DNA from: Posidonia oceanica
Lineage: Eukaryota; Streptophyta; Magnoliopsida; Alismatales; Posidoniaceae
NCBI GenBank assembly: GCA_037176725.1
Contig: JAZBRS010000011.1
Location: 6,634,001-6,698,000 of the forward strand
DNA: 64,000 nucleotides
Direction: 5' to 3'
A model generated the notes under the pieces. The model saw only the letters and a program-made list of their open reading frames with translations, was not told where the DNA came from and did not search any database. Positions 22,863 to 34,500 of the stretch are shown in pieces (position 1 is the first letter of the stretch; every line of letters starts with the position of its first letter). Both the position numbers and the translations under genes were made by a program.

Positions 22863-23403
22863 GCCGATAAGCCCGACACCTTATCACCCTCTTCGCGCGA
22901 CCTTGTCCCAGGAAGGCAAAGTCCCGCATCCCCTCGCGATAGGAGAGCCATCCCCTCTCCCCTCGCGCTTCTTTTGCTAGCTTGCACCCCAGGCGGGGAC
23001 AAGCTGCACTTTTCTTTCTCGCCTTGTCGTGCAAGTTTGGCCTACCTGCCAGATCTTTGCGCCACATCGCGCCTTTCTTTTAGCCCTTCTTTTGCATCAT
23101 CTCTGCACCTTCTTTGCTAGCATTACATACTAGTCTAACATCATCAGTATCATCTGCACCGCATCAGCATTCTAACTGCACTAACTTTTGTACTAACATT
23201 TGCATTGCATTTGCATTAGCATACATTGCATACTTTGCATCTCATCCATCTGCACTTGCATTTTGCATTGCAGCAACGGGCTACGATTTTCGGTGCATCC
23301 ACCGAATAAGTAGCTCACGCCTATAGCAAACCTCTGCTCCCGTCGGTCAGATGGGTTGTCTTGTCAACCCTGAGCAGTGGCCTCGCTTCGCTTGACCTTG
23401 CTC
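22863..23403 (+). other. Element A 3' untranslated end
   Basis: No gene is recognised. The sequence is C/T- and TTGCAT-rich and leads into the polypurine tract. Confidence 0.5.
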
Positions 23404-23416
23404 AGGGAGGGGCATC
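23404..23416 (+). promoter_or_regulatory. Polypurine tract of Element A
   Basis: AGGGAGGGGCATC lies directly before the 3' LTR start TGTTGACACC. It is the expected plus-strand primer site. The X family uses a similar tract (AAGGAGGGGCAATC). Confidence 0.85.
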
Positions 23417-26400
23417 TGTTGACACCCCATTTTGACAGGCTTGAATCAGTTGGAATCCTCTGGTGACTTCTGGATTCAAACCTAGGTCAAAACAACACAA
23501 TCCCTTTCATCCTACCCTTCAAAACAAGCCTAAACTTATCCCAAGATTACACCCCTATTCCTAGCCCAAAACTTACCCAGAAACCATAGGAAAATTCACC
23601 ATTCCCAACTTAGCAAACCTACACAAACACTTAGAAATTTCCAACCCATAACCACTCCCAAAAACCATAGAAAACCTAGGTAAAACCACCCTTTTTCTAC
23701 ACCTCAAAATCCTTCCAAAGCCTTCTCAAAACCAAACCAAAACCTCAGAACCAGCACTAGAGACCCAAGACTACACACTCCCCAATTTTCACCCCTTTCC
23801 AAAACCCTTAAACCCTCCATTTACCCAAATTATCCTTTTCTCTCTCCTAGATTATTCTTTTCTCTCTCCTCTCTCTCTCCTGATTATCCTCCTTCTTTTC
23901 ACCCCCTTCTCTCCCTTCTTCTTGCCTGGCTGTGGGCCCCCCTTGTGCATCTATCTCTTCTCAATCTTATTTCTATTTTTATCCCATTTTTAGCATTTTC
24001 TTTGGTTTTCAAAAAATTATTTTCTTTCAACTCCTCTCTTTCCCCTTTATTTCTCCATTTCTCCCTTTTCCTCTTCCTTTTAATTTCCTTTCCCTTTCTC
24101 TTACTAAATTCCTAAAAATCCTTAAAAACCCTCGAAAACATTAAAACAGAAGGAAAGCAAACTAAAACCCTAAAATAAATAATAAAAAACTTAAGCAAAC
24201 CATTAAAAAACAAAAAACCTAACCAAATTTAGCTAAAATGGAAAACCATGAATACAAGCTAAAAGACGCAAAACAAACAAAAAGAAAATACTGTGAAATC
24301 AAGGAAAAAACTGAAATGAAACCAAAACAAGCAAAAGTAAAAATCCTACTAAAAAACAATAAAAAACAACTCCTAAAAAGAAAAGAAAACAATTAAAAAA
24401 AACGCCAAGGCAACTAATTAAGAAAAGGAGAAACATAACTTAGCAAATCTAAAAATTCAAAAAACCTAATTAAAGGAAAAAAAAAACAAACAATCAAAAA
24501 TCTAAAAATGCCTAATTAAAAAACTTAACAACAAGACCTAACTTAAAAAAAATATATATTAAAAGAAATTAACAAACAAAATCAAATCTAAAAGGAAACT
24601 TAAACAAAACCCTAAAAAGATTAAAATCAAAAGCCTAAACTCACTCTAATTAATCAAAAAACGAACTTTAAAAAAATCTAATTAACATCCCAAGTATCTA
24701 ACAAGAAAAACATAACTAAAAAAAAAACAACTTAAAAGACTTAACAAACATTTAAACAAAGTAAAAAACAAATCAAAAACAAAGAAAACCCTAAAAACCC
24801 TAATCCAAACTAAATCTCTTTAAACCTAATCAACTAATAAAAAACGATCATTAGAAAACTTAATCAAAGTCCTAACTTAAAACACAACTATTTTAAAAAT
24901 CTTTTCTATTTTTATTTTATTTTTATCTAATTTATTCTCCTTCTTCTTTCCCCTTTCTTTCCTTCTTCCTTCCTTTCTATGATTTCTTTTTTTTCTTCTT
25001 TGATTTCAGTCCGGCCCAACTGCAGCCCTCTCCCTCCTTCCTTCTTTTTTCTTTTTCTTTTTTCGCACACGGCCCGGCCCATGCCAACTGTCCTTCTCCC
25101 CTTCCACCTTTCTTCTTCTTCTTCCTTCTTTAGCTCCTCCTCCCGCGAAGCTAGCCTTCACTCCTCCTGTTTGAAATTCAATCTTCTCCCTCTCGGTCCA
25201 ATCCAGCAACAGCTCGCTTCTCCTCTCTCGTCTCTCAGCGCCTTTTCCGGTGGGCACTTACTGCCTGTCGTCTCGCCGTTCTCCTCTCCAATCAGCTGCA
25301 GTCTCCGCGCCGATGGATTTGAATTCCACAGCTCACACGCAGCTCGACTTCCTCCTCTGTTAAAACCAGCTCCAATCCCTCTCCTTCACCACCTGGGCCC
25401 CCCTGAGAGAGAACGTCCTGAGAGCATCCGGAGAGCACCAGAATCCCTCCAATTCTCTTCCTCTGAATTCAGCAGATCTCCTCCTCTTTCCCTGAAACCA
25501 GAGCCTCCATCAACCCTCAAACCACTCCCAATTCACCCCCCAATCTCATCCAGAACTCCAGCACTTCAGCCCCTCTATTCCACGACCATTCTTGACCCGG
25601 AACCACCTAAAGACACCTGAAATCCTTACAGAACCCAACGCTCCACCTCTTCCAGAATTCCCAGCATTTCAGCCCACCAACCCTTCCAAACTCCGCCACC
25701 AAACTCCCCAGTGCACCACCATCCCAGACCACCTGAGCCTCAGCCTTCACCCCCACTGCAGACCGAACCTTCCACAACAAACACTTGCACCCAACTTCTA
25801 TCCGAAATCAACCGAGCAGCTATCTTCCACCTCTGGCCTCCACAACCCAATTCAACCGCCCAGAAACACTCACCAGACCTCCAGAAGCTTGCCGGTGCCC
25901 TCCAGCTGATCCAGAGAGCGGCGGACATCTTCCCCCACCTCCAGCGACCTGTAGAGCACCCACTGAAGTCAGATTTCGCGCCGGTCAACGAAACTCCGCT
26001 CCGACCATCCAGGAAGCTCCGGAGCACCCCACTGACCAGTTCCCAGCACTTCCGAGCCGTCGACAGCACCCGCAGCGACCGGTCCAACCTCACCGGCAAC
26101 CTCTGAATCAGCCGACGTCGGGGGAGCGTCTCAGCCAGCAGAATAGGTACCCCCCTTTTCCCTTAGGTTAGGTTCTTTCTCTTCTTGCTTCTCCGCCTCT
26201 TAGAATAGGATTCCGGCCCCTATCGCGGATAGTCAGCGCCGCCGTCTGCTTTCTTCTCCGGCGAGCTCAGATCCCGTTCCGCCGCTCCAGTCTGCAGAAC
26301 TCCGCTCTGACGGCTGTCCCAGGTCCGCACGACCTCCAGGAATACACCGGTACCTTCAGATCGCGTCGACGCCGCCTCGTTCGCCCGAACTGCCTCTGAG

Positions 26401-29361
26401 CAGGTCTGCGACACTCCGGTGTCCTCTCCGGTCTGCTCCAGGTAGCCCCGAGCCTCGCCGGACGTCGCCCGAGCTCCGCCTGCCTCCGGAGAAGATCGCC
26501 CGCCGGTCTGCACCGCCTCAACCCCCCTCTGCCGGCATTCTTGGGCACTGGTAGCATTTGCTACAGTGTCCATGGCCGCCGGCCAGTCACTGTAGCTTTA
26601 TTTTTCCCTTTATAAGCTATTTTGTTGATAAATTGCATATTTGCCTTGCTGTTGGTTTTATTTGCATTCTAGTCCTGCCTCTGTTTAAAACTCATTTAAA
26701 TCTAAGTAAAAATCATATAAAATTGCATAAAAAATATGTAGTTTCCTTCATTTGCATGTTAGTCCCTCTACAGTATTTTCTTTCAGTATTTATTTTAGTT
26801 TTGGCTCTCTAGTTTTCCATTATTGCATGTTAGTCCTGCCATCAATAATCTGATTTAATGTTCTAATTTTACCTTAGTAAATTGCAATTTTAAATCCTAC
26901 TGTTTTCCCTATTTACAGTTCAGTCCTCTGTTCTATTAACTTAGGCTTTTATTTTTCAATTTTTCTTATTGCATTGCATCATTCTCCCCATATTTTCTGA
27001 TTTTTGCATGTAGGTCCTTCATCAATGCACAGTATACATTTAAATGCATAGTTTGCTTATAAAATTGCATTTTTGACCCTACATGTTTTTAAAAATTGCA
27101 CATAGGTCCTCTGCATGCACAGCATACATTTAAATGCATATTTTGCTTATAAAATTGCATTTTAGACCCTTGCATGTTTTAAAAAAATTGCATATAGACC
27201 CCTGTTTGCATTCCCAGACCATTAAGACCACTGTTTTGCTTGCAAATTTGCATTTTGGACCCTGATGATTTCAAAATTGCATGCCAACTTACCATATGAT
27301 TTCAAAACTTGTCCTGATGCATGTCTATCTTGGAAAATTGCATTTTGAACCCTGCATTTTGTAAAATTGCATTCAGACCCTCCTTTTTTCAAAAACTTTG
27401 CATAAAAGCCCCCAGCTTTTCAAAATCTTTGCATTTAGACCCCCATTCTTTCAAAAATTGCATTTAAGTCCCCAATTTTCTGAAAAATCATCCTTAGGTC
27501 TTTTCTTGCATTTTGCATGCATTGCATTCATATGTTCTTGCATTCTGGCATTCTTGCACACACTTAGGCATTCTTGGCTCCCATTCGTATGGGAGGACCT
27601 GTTTGCACGCCCCTAGGACCTCCTTTACACCTAGATCCGTTCTTCTCCCCTGTTCTGGCCCCTCTGCTTTGAAGCTGGGATATCTTCCGATCCGGCCGTT
27701 GGATTTTCTCAACTAAGCTACCTGGACGACCCCGGCGGAGCGCTCGTCAGCATGGACCAAGTAGATCTCAGATCAGGCTTCAGATTTCCCAGGTACGTCC
27801 TTCTGAACCCTTGCACAGCATTCATTTGCATACCATTTGCATTGCATGCATCGTTTTCACTTTCTGTTTTCTCGAACATGTAGAATAGGACTTCCTCTTC
27901 TTATCTATCAGCTCTGCTCCCCTTTTTCGCGTATTCCTAGGTGCTTTGCGTTGCGTTTCCCCTTGATTTACCACTAATTATGACTTTCTTCCCCCTTTCC
28001 CCCGATCCGATCGCACTGTGAGCTTTGGGCAGTGTGCGAGACACATCGTGGGGCGGTTTAGTGGGAAACAGTCACAAAACAGTGGTAATCCCCCCACTTG
28101 CTTATTTTCCCCATTGCAGGTCTTCACACCTACTCTGCGTGGCCCTTAAACAGTGTCTGTTCTCACACACGCACTGTTTGTTTCTCCTTTCGCTTCTCTT
28201 GTCCTCTCTCCTTGCATTTGCATCTGCATGGTTTTATCGATGTTTTATTTCGCCGTCTTTGGCACCATTTTGCGTGCCCGCTTCGCTTTCGGCACCGTTT
28301 TGCGTGCCCGCTTTGCTTTCGGCACCGTTTTGCGTGCCCGCTTTGTTTTTGGCACCGTTTTGCCTGCCCGCTTCGCTTTCGGCACTGTTTTGCGTGCCGC
28401 TTTGTTTTTGGCACCGTTTTGCGTGCCCACTTCACTTTCGGCACCGTTTTGCATGCCCACTTTGTTTTCGGCATCGTTTCGCGTGCTTGCTTTGTTTTCA
28501 GCACCATTTTGCGTGCCCGCTTTGTTTTCGGCACCGTTTTGCGTGCCCGCTTTGTTTTCGGCATCGTTTTGCGTGCTGCTTCGCTTTCTCGCACCGTTTT
28601 GCGTGCCGCTCCGCTTTCTCGCACTGTTTTGCATGCCGATCTCCTTTTCTTGCACCGTTTTGCGTGCCGCTCTCATTTCTTGCATTGTTTCGCGTGTTTT
28701 ACGCTGTTTTCTCTTGCATGTCACCTGCATTGCTTGGTTTTACCATCGTTTTGCTTTTTCACTTGCATTTGCATATAGGGCAGTGATGCTTATTGCTTGG
28801 AGTTCTCACGAGCCAGGTTTCGCCTTGTTCGGAACATAGACAGCGCTGCTGAGGATTTAGACTGCATGTTTACTTTCCTTGCATTGCATCCCACCACTTA
28901 GAGCACACCTATGAGCATTCATTCAGGCATTCATTGGCATTTAGGCATTTAAATCTGCATTCCCCTGCATATGCGAGCGTAAGCCTAGAAAGACCGATTC
29001 TCGGGCGTGTCGGGGGTGCCTAACACCTTCCCCGCACGTAACAGGAGTCCTTGCCCAGTCTTTTGACTCGTAATGACCATATCGCCCTTATCCTAGGCAT
29101 GAGTCATCTCATTTGCATGCATTTGCATTTGTTTTCCTTTGCATTGCTTTGCTTTGCATTTCTTGCTTGGTTTTGCGTGTCAATTCACGCATTTCCCCTG
29201 GTTTTCCTTGTCTCCCGATAATAGACACGGTGGCGACTCTGAATTGTCTTATCTTCTTCCCTTCTTATCTTTTCTCCTCTGTTTTAAGTGTTTTTGAGTT
29301 GAGCCCTCCTCCTCGGACCTCGCCGCTAATAGTAAGTCTGATTCTGATTGGGATTACTACA
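23417..29361 (+). repeat. Element A 3' LTR
   Basis: It starts TGTTGACACC and ends ATTACTACA, followed by the right target duplication ATTGT. It parallels the 5' LTR block by block. Differences are scattered, mostly transitions by eye, plus a 10-bp insertion at about 23665 and a shorter minisatellite. Confidence 0.93.
28253..28690 (+). repeat. 30-bp minisatellite inside 3' LTR
   Basis: About ten clean 30-bp units of the kind seen at 6388-7050, plus a shorter degenerate tail. Copy-number change between LTRs that were identical at insertion shows the array is unstable. Confidence 0.85.
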
Positions 29362-29366
29362 ATTGT
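29362..29366. other. Target-site duplication, right copy (ATTGT)
   Basis: This matches 1547-1551 exactly and marks the right end of the Element A insertion. Confidence 0.9.
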
Positions 29367-29455
29367 AAATAGACTTTACTTTACTTTTCTTGTTTTTCTT
29401 TTGTTGTGTGCATGAAAAATACATAAATAAAACACATCCTCTCCCTCCATGTAAT

Positions 29456-29640
29456 AATAGTGAAAACTTAATGAGAAGGAGTCCTTCCATGCAAGCTTGG
29501 GAAATTGAAACCAAACTAGGAAGGGCCATACTTAGTGATTGAGGCATATCTAGGCAACGCCTATTGTTTGGCCAAAGAGGATGGTACTAGGCTTGAACAT
29601 CCCTAGAATGCACTGCACCTGAAGAGATGCTACCCTTGAC
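29456..29640 (+). pseudogene. Integrase C-terminal remnant of X1
   Basis: Translated pieces such as ATPIVWPKRMVLGLNIPRMH and RDATLDPHTEP align with the X2 integrase tail (61588-61797, minus strand). Several stops interrupt it. Only the last ~60 codons remain, without catalytic residues. Confidence 0.7.
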
Positions 29641-31140
29641 CCGCATACTGAGCCAATAGACTGCCCGAGCTTGTGAATTGGCTGTTTTTCAAGACTTAGG
29701 GACCATGTCCTTAGCCTCATCTCACAAACACTTAGTGGGAAGGGAGTATCACTGATCCAATACTAAGACGGAGGCAAACTTTTAAGTGTTCCCTTCCAGT
29801 CCATGAACAACAAGTCTACACACTTCATTGAGTCAGACATGCTACCCTAGCGTAAATCTTAGTAAGTTGTGATTGGGTACATGTCCAAAATCAAACCTAG
29901 AAGCGCAAAAAAGAGGGGAGTGCACCAAAATAAAAGAGTGTTTCGGTCCATCAATAAATAAATATCTATTGACCAAACACTTAAACGGGGGTGAGACCAC
30001 TGATGCTCGGCAGGTGTGCTATCATTAGCATAAATCTCAGTGAGTAGTGATGGGTAGACACTTCCCAAAATATCAAGAGATCAAAAGAGGTAGCAAAGAA
30101 AATGTCCATTAAAAAACAAAAGAAAGAGAGAGGAAAAGAAGGCAGCAAAGAAGCTGTCCAAAAAAAGAAAAGACGACAGTAAAGATGCTGTCCATGAGTC
30201 AAAACTGAAAAAAAATCAAGATTAAAGAGCGCAGTAGGATTCAACCTTGGATTGGAGGGATAAGAACTCCAAATCTCTAGCCAAAGTCTTTGGATAGGAC
30301 ACTACCTCATTCCCACGTTTAGCACTACACACTTAGAGGCAAGGGGCAGGATCCTAGGACTAGGGGCAGTTAAGTACTGAGGCAAGCCTGAAGCGTCTTC
30401 CGGCACGGGAATGCACAAGGGATCCAATTGTCAAGGTTTCCACCCACAAAGTTTTTCTGATTCCCAGCTTCACAAAAGATTTTCCTTCTCTTACTAAGAA
30501 ATATATAAAAATAGAAAATCCAAAAGAAATAGAAAAGCCAAAAAAAAAGGAGAAGAAAAGCCAAAAAAAAAGAAAAAGCCAAAAAAAGAAAGAAAGAGAG
30601 AAAGAAAAGAACCCAAAAATCCAAAAATAGAAAAGCCAAAAACCAGAAATAGAAAAGCTCAAAATTCCAAAAAATAAAGAAAATCCAAAAATCCAAAAAA
30701 TAGAAAATCCATAGTCCAAATCCAAAAACATAGAAAGACCAAAAATCCAAAAAAATTAAAAATCAAAAACAAAAAAAATAGGGTAAAATCCACCCAACCA
30801 ACACCACCGCATGAAATTGATAATAAGATTGGCATATGATGCAAAAATCTTGGGCATTTGCGACTCCACGTTGCATTTTGACCTCTCCTATTTAGGATGG
30901 TCACTTGGTATTCGCTTACGAGCTGATGTTGAGATCTCGAGAAGAGACAGCCCCTCGTTCGGCATACCATCTTCATTTAGACAACAAAGCTGATGCCAAG
31001 CTTATTATCCTCCACCAAAGTTTATCTCATGCATTCAATTCCTATTTTTATTACAATATACTTTATTTTGGACTAGGGGCAATGGGAACCATAGAAGGAA
31101 TAACAGTTTTGTTGAAAATGAGCAGAAGTCACTCTGAAGT
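29641..31140 (+). other. X1 noncoding segment after integrase
   Basis: No gene is recognised. It includes AGAAGCTGTCC-type repeats (about 30090-30200), mirrored in X2 at 61197-61290. A tract of CCAAAAATCC/AGAAAAGCC low complexity (about 30495-30780) is mirrored in X2 at 60738-60895. Long Phe-rich minus-strand ORFs here are composition artefacts. Confidence 0.6.
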
Positions 31141-31352
31141 GTTGAACATAGCCAATGATGCGTTCTATTTTGAATGCAGAATATATAGCGTTTAACATAC
31201 AGAAGAGGAATGCCTGGAGCATAAGACATAGAGTCCTCAGCGTCTTACATTAGATGCATAAAACATAGCGTTCAATACCCAAAGGAGTATCAAGGCATTG
31301 GACGCAGATAACATCGTGTCTTATGTTAGACGCAAGATCATATGCATCCAAC
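31141..31352. repeat. 28-bp palindrome array, X1 internal (6 units)
   Basis: Units at 31141-31168, 31169-31196, 31221-31248, 31249-31276, 31297-31324 and 31325-31352. Each is 28 bp with 12-bp imperfectly complementary arms and a 4-nt centre. Units abut in pairs separated by 20-24-bp spacers. Confidence 0.85.
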
Positions 31353-31875
31353 ACTTCTGATACAGATATTGAAGGGAAGAATGATGGAATTCATGCGTTT
31401 CAAACCATGATTCAGCATAGCCAACGTAATTAGTAGAGAAGAGGTCAACCTCCTTTGCCCGACACTCAGGAACATCATAGACTTCTCACTCACTAATTTA
31501 CAAGTCATAGGACAACGGTCCCCGTAAAGAGTGTAGGCTACACTTGGGGAAAGGACAGCTGATTATGACGAATTGCATCCATTCATGTGTCAGTCTGCTC
31601 TAGATAGTGAGACAAATTCCTGAGCCTTCCCAATATACAAATCAAAGTAGACAATGATGGAGGAATCTCATTATCTAGGGTCATGCATTGCATAACAAGA
31701 TCACCTCCCTTGCACTCCCGCCAGCATGCATTCATGCAGAAGCACATTATTTTGCATCATGAGTGGTCGTTGGAGATGTTTATTTCCAATTTCTCCAATC
31801 CTCTTTAGACTTCATCGCCCTAGTGTCGGTCGTCTTTTCAATACCTTGTTTGACTTCCTTGCCCTAGTGCCAGTT
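31353..31875 (+). other. X1 segment related to the X2 112-bp repeat
   Basis: No gene is seen. The segment at about 31455-31640 (start of lawn CACTCACTAATTT through GTGTAGGCTACAC and GAATTGCATCCATTC) resembles the reverse complement of the X2 repeat at about 50990-51480. Confidence 0.5.
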
Positions 31876-31879
31876 GTCG

Positions 31880-32345
31880 CGTCTTTTAGTTATGACGCCC
31901 ATAGGCAAACCTTGAGGCCACGTCTTTTTAGTTTGACCCCCTTAGGCAATCTCTAAAACCGCATCTTTTAGTTATGATCCCCTTAGGCAACCCCTGAGGC
32001 TGCGTCTTTTAGTTTGACCCCCTTAAGCAATTCCTGAGGCCACGTCTTTTAGTTTGACCCCCTTAGGCAATCCCTGAGGCTGCGTCTCTTAGTTATGACC
32101 CTCTTAGGCAATCCCTGAGGCCGCATCTTTTAGTTTGACCCCCTTAGGCAATCCCTGAGGCCGCGTCTTTTAGTTTAACTCCCTTAGCCAAACCCCCTTT
32201 GGCAATCCCTGAGGCCGCGTCTTTTAGTTTGACCCCCTTAGGCAATCCCTAAGGCCGCATCTCTTAGTTATGACCCCCTTAGGCAATCCTTGAGGCTGTG
32301 TCCTTTAGTTTGACCCCCTTAGGCAATCCCTAAGGCCTTGTCCCT
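31880..32345 (+). repeat. About 40-bp tandem repeat in X1
   Basis: Units read TTTAGTTTGACCCCCTTAGG then CAATCCCTGAGGCCGCGTC. They are homologous to the reverse complement of the X2 repeat at 50530-50770. Confidence 0.85.
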
Positions 32346-32369
32346 TTCCCTGGTGGCAGCATTTAGTCT

Positions 32370-33090
32370 CATATCTAGGTTCCAAGTGTTGGATCCCTTA
32401 TCTAGTTTGACCCCTTTATTTCTAATCCAGCTTGGTGGCAGCAGGTGTTGGATCTTCTACCCCTTTCCAGCTTGGTAGCAGCCCAGTCTCATATCCAAGT
32501 GTTGATTCTTTTTTTCAATTTCCCGAGTGTTGGATCCCTTATCCAGCTTGATCCATTTATTTCTTATCCAGCATGGTGGCAACAAGTGTTGAATCTTCTT
32601 CCCTTTCCAGCTTAGTAGTAGCCCAGTCTCATATCCAAGTGTTTGTTCTTTCTATTTTCCGAGTGTTGGATTCCTTATCCAGCTCGATCCATTTACTTCT
32701 CGTCCAGCCTAGGAGAAGCCCAGTCTCATACCTATGTGTTGGATCTTTTATCCCTTTTCAGCTTGGTGGCAACATTTAGTCTCACATCCAAGTGTTGGTT
32801 CTTTTTTCAATTTTCCGAGTGTTGGATGCCTTATTCAGCTCGACCCCTTTATTTCTTATCCAGCCTAGTGGCAGCAGGTGTTGGATCTTCTTCCCTTTCC
32901 AGCTTGGTAGCAACCTAGTCTCATATCAAAGTGTTGGTTCCTTTCATTTTCCCCAGTGTTGGATCCCTTATCCAGCTCGATTCCTTTATGTCTTTTCCAG
33001 CCTAGGAGCAGTCCAGTCTCATACCTAAGTGTTAGATCTTCTTCCCTGTTCCAGCTTGGACTCACATCCAAGTATTGCGTCTTCTTTTCC
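32370..33090 (+). repeat. GTGTTGGATC...ATCCAGC repeat in X1
   Basis: Repeats of CGAGTGTTGGATCCC then TTATCCAGCTTGG alternate with TAGTCTCATATCCAAGT phrases. They match the reverse complement of the X2 repeat at 51735-52400. The unit itself contains a GGATC/GATCC-like inverted repeat. Confidence 0.82.
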
Positions 33091-33173
33091 TTTTTAACCG
33101 AAAACCCCCCTGGGTAGTGCCACACAAGAATATCGTCTTGCCTTGAAGCTAGTTTTGTTCTGAAACCACCTTC

Positions 33174-33187
33174 AAGGAGGGGCAATC
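33174..33187 (+). promoter_or_regulatory. Polypurine tract of X1
   Basis: AAGGAGGGGCAATC immediately precedes the LTR start TGTAGATATCCC. The identical tract occurs in X2 on the minus strand. Confidence 0.85.
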
Positions 33188-33317
33188 TGTAGATATCCCG
33201 TTTTAGCACTCCCCTTGTTCTTTTAAGTACCATTACACCATATCATGCTCCATTCATCTTTAGAAGCCATTTGCTCAGCCCAAGTACTCTCCAAAGGCTC
33301 ATTTGCTAGTCTGGACC

Positions 33318-33429
33318 ATTAGACGCTATATTTCCTACGTCCAATGTTAGACGTAGGATGTTTAGCGTTCTACGTTGAATGCTAGGATTCCAGCGTTCTA
33401 CGTTGAATGCTTGACTCCCAACGTTCAAC
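33318..33429. repeat. 28-bp palindrome array in X1 LTR (4 abutting units)
   Basis: Four head-to-tail 28-bp units with no spacer: 33318-33345, 33346-33373, 33374-33401 and 33402-33429. Arms are of the type GTTGAATGCTTG and CCAACGTTCAAC with a 4-nt centre. Confidence 0.92.
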
Positions 33430-33605
33430 ATGTCTAGCTCAGTTTATTTCCATTTTAGCCCAAGTTGCCTTTTATGAACACCAACCAATTTTCAAATTCA
33501 AACGTGTTCTCATACCTTTTAAAGAGAGCATGACAATCCTGTGATTTCAGCAATTAGGTCTCATTAATCTCTTGGCCAAATTTGGTAGGTTGACAGCCTA
33601 GGTGT

Positions 33606-33661
33606 GTTGAATGCTGCATTTGCCGCGTTCAACATAGAATGCTGGATTTTCCACGTTCTAT
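33606..33661. repeat. 28-bp palindrome pair in X1 LTR
   Basis: Units 33606-33633 (GTTGAATGCTGC / GCCGCGTTCAAC) and 33634-33661 (ATAGAATGCTGG / TCCACGTTCTAT) abut exactly. Confidence 0.9.
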
Positions 33662-33833
33662 AGCCGACATTTCAGTTATTAACTTTCCTTATTTGGACAA
33701 TTTTGAAACTCAAATCCTTACCTTCTTTAGAGGTTCATTGACCAAGCGGTGATTTAATTCGGATCTAATTAGGCCTAATCAATCATTAATAGCTGATTAT
33801 TCCCTCATTTTAGCAGTTGGGCATCAAATGGTC

Positions 33834-33861
33834 GTTGAACGCTAGGATTCCAACGTTCAAC
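33834..33861. repeat. 28-bp palindrome, single, in X1 LTR
   Basis: GTTGAACGCTAG, centre GATT, CCAACGTTCAAC. It lies 86 bp upstream of the TATA box. Confidence 0.9.
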
Positions 33862-33947
33862 ACTTCAGAATTGGAAACTTTTTGCTGCAACTGTCTAATC
33901 TTGCCAAATTTGAGGTTTTTTTGCCAATTTTGATCTCTCCATGCCTC

Positions 33948-33966
33948 TATATAAGTAGGGGTACCC
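33948..33966 (+). promoter_or_regulatory. TATA box and GGGGTACCC block of X1 LTR
   Basis: TATATAAG at 33948-33955, followed by GGGGTACCC at 33958-33966. The X2 LTR has TATAAAA followed by the same palindrome on its own strand, supporting this as the U3/R promoter. Confidence 0.65.
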
Positions 33967-34500
33967 TAGCCTTGAAAAGGGATAGAAAAGTTTGGAGGAA
34001 TTGTTGGGTGAGAGAAAGACAGAAACTTGAATTTTGAACCAGAATCTTGAGAGAAACCAGGTAGAGAGAGAGAGAGGAATTTTGAGAGTTCCAGAGAGCT
34101 AAAGTCTTCTACCTTCTCCGACCACGTCACGTCGGCATCTTGCATTTCGTGCATATTAAAAGGGGGTTTTCTTTTAGTGTTTTTGCATATTGCATTTCAT
34201 TTCTATGCATGTTGTAGCTAGGCATATTCATACTTAGTCGCAACCGAGGGCATAAAACCCCTTGGGTAAGTGTTTTTCCTTTTATCTCATGTCAATTTTT
34301 AATTCACTTTGAATCATTTACTACACTTTGTTAATCTGCATATTTTAGTATTGTTTTGCAAAGAAAAGAAGAGAAAGAAGAAGCTCACCGACACAGGCAC
34401 CCTTGGGCAACGTTGGCGTTGCCCCAAGGTAGCTGAACCCACACCAACACATCTCCCCAGGCATCTCGAGGGCCAGCAAAAGTGAACCGAGAGTGGCGAT

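Larger units (their letters stand above)
1552..29361 (+). mobile_element. Element A: complete 27.8-kb Tat/Ogre-type Ty3/gypsy retrotransposon
   Basis: The element runs TG...CA between two identical 5-bp duplications. Its order is 5' LTR (6,179 bp), PBS, gag-protease, RT, RNase H, second RNase H, integrase, an extra sense ORF, tandem repeats, PPT and 3' LTR (5,945 bp). The great length, the second RNase H, the extra ORF beyond integrase and the repeat-rich 3' untranslated region are features known for the Tat/Ogre lineage. The LTRs differ by scattered substitutions, a 10-bp indel near 1797 versus 23665, and fewer 30-bp minisatellite units in the 3' copy, so insertion was recent relative to the surrounding fragments. 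The pol region carries stops and frameshifts, so this copy would depend on others for its proteins. It inserted into the sequence now split between 1-1546 and 29367 onward. Confidence 0.92.
29456..34500 (+). mobile_element. X1: 3' end of a Tat-like element, plus strand
   Basis: The region contains an integrase tail, A-rich low-complexity DNA, palindrome arrays, tandem repeats, a PPT and a 3' LTR in that order. It matches X2 (about 49126-61800) as reverse complement at the integrase tail, the low-complexity tract, the repeats, the PPT and the LTR. It lacks the roughly 8 kb of antisense genes found in X2. The left boundary near 29456 is where similarity to the X2 integrase begins. The ~90 bp between the Element A target duplication and this point belongs to another inserted sequence. 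The LTR right edge was not located exactly. Confidence 0.75.
33188..34500 (+). repeat. X1 3' LTR (right edge approximate)
   Basis: It starts TGTAGATATCCC after the PPT. It contains seven 28-bp palindromes, a TATA box at 33948-33955, the GGGGTACCC block, a GCAACCGAGGGCATAAAACC segment near 34240 and a GTGGCGATCACACCAAC segment near 34493. The same landmarks occur in the same order in the X2 LTR. Similarity to X2 continues to about 34540, so the true 3' edge could be up to ~150 bp further right. Confidence 0.75.

Noticed and set aside
30360..30976. Phe/Leu-rich minus-strand ORFs of 105-126 codons
   Set aside because: Produced by the CCAAAAA low-complexity tract; X2 has the mirrored tract with different ORFs.
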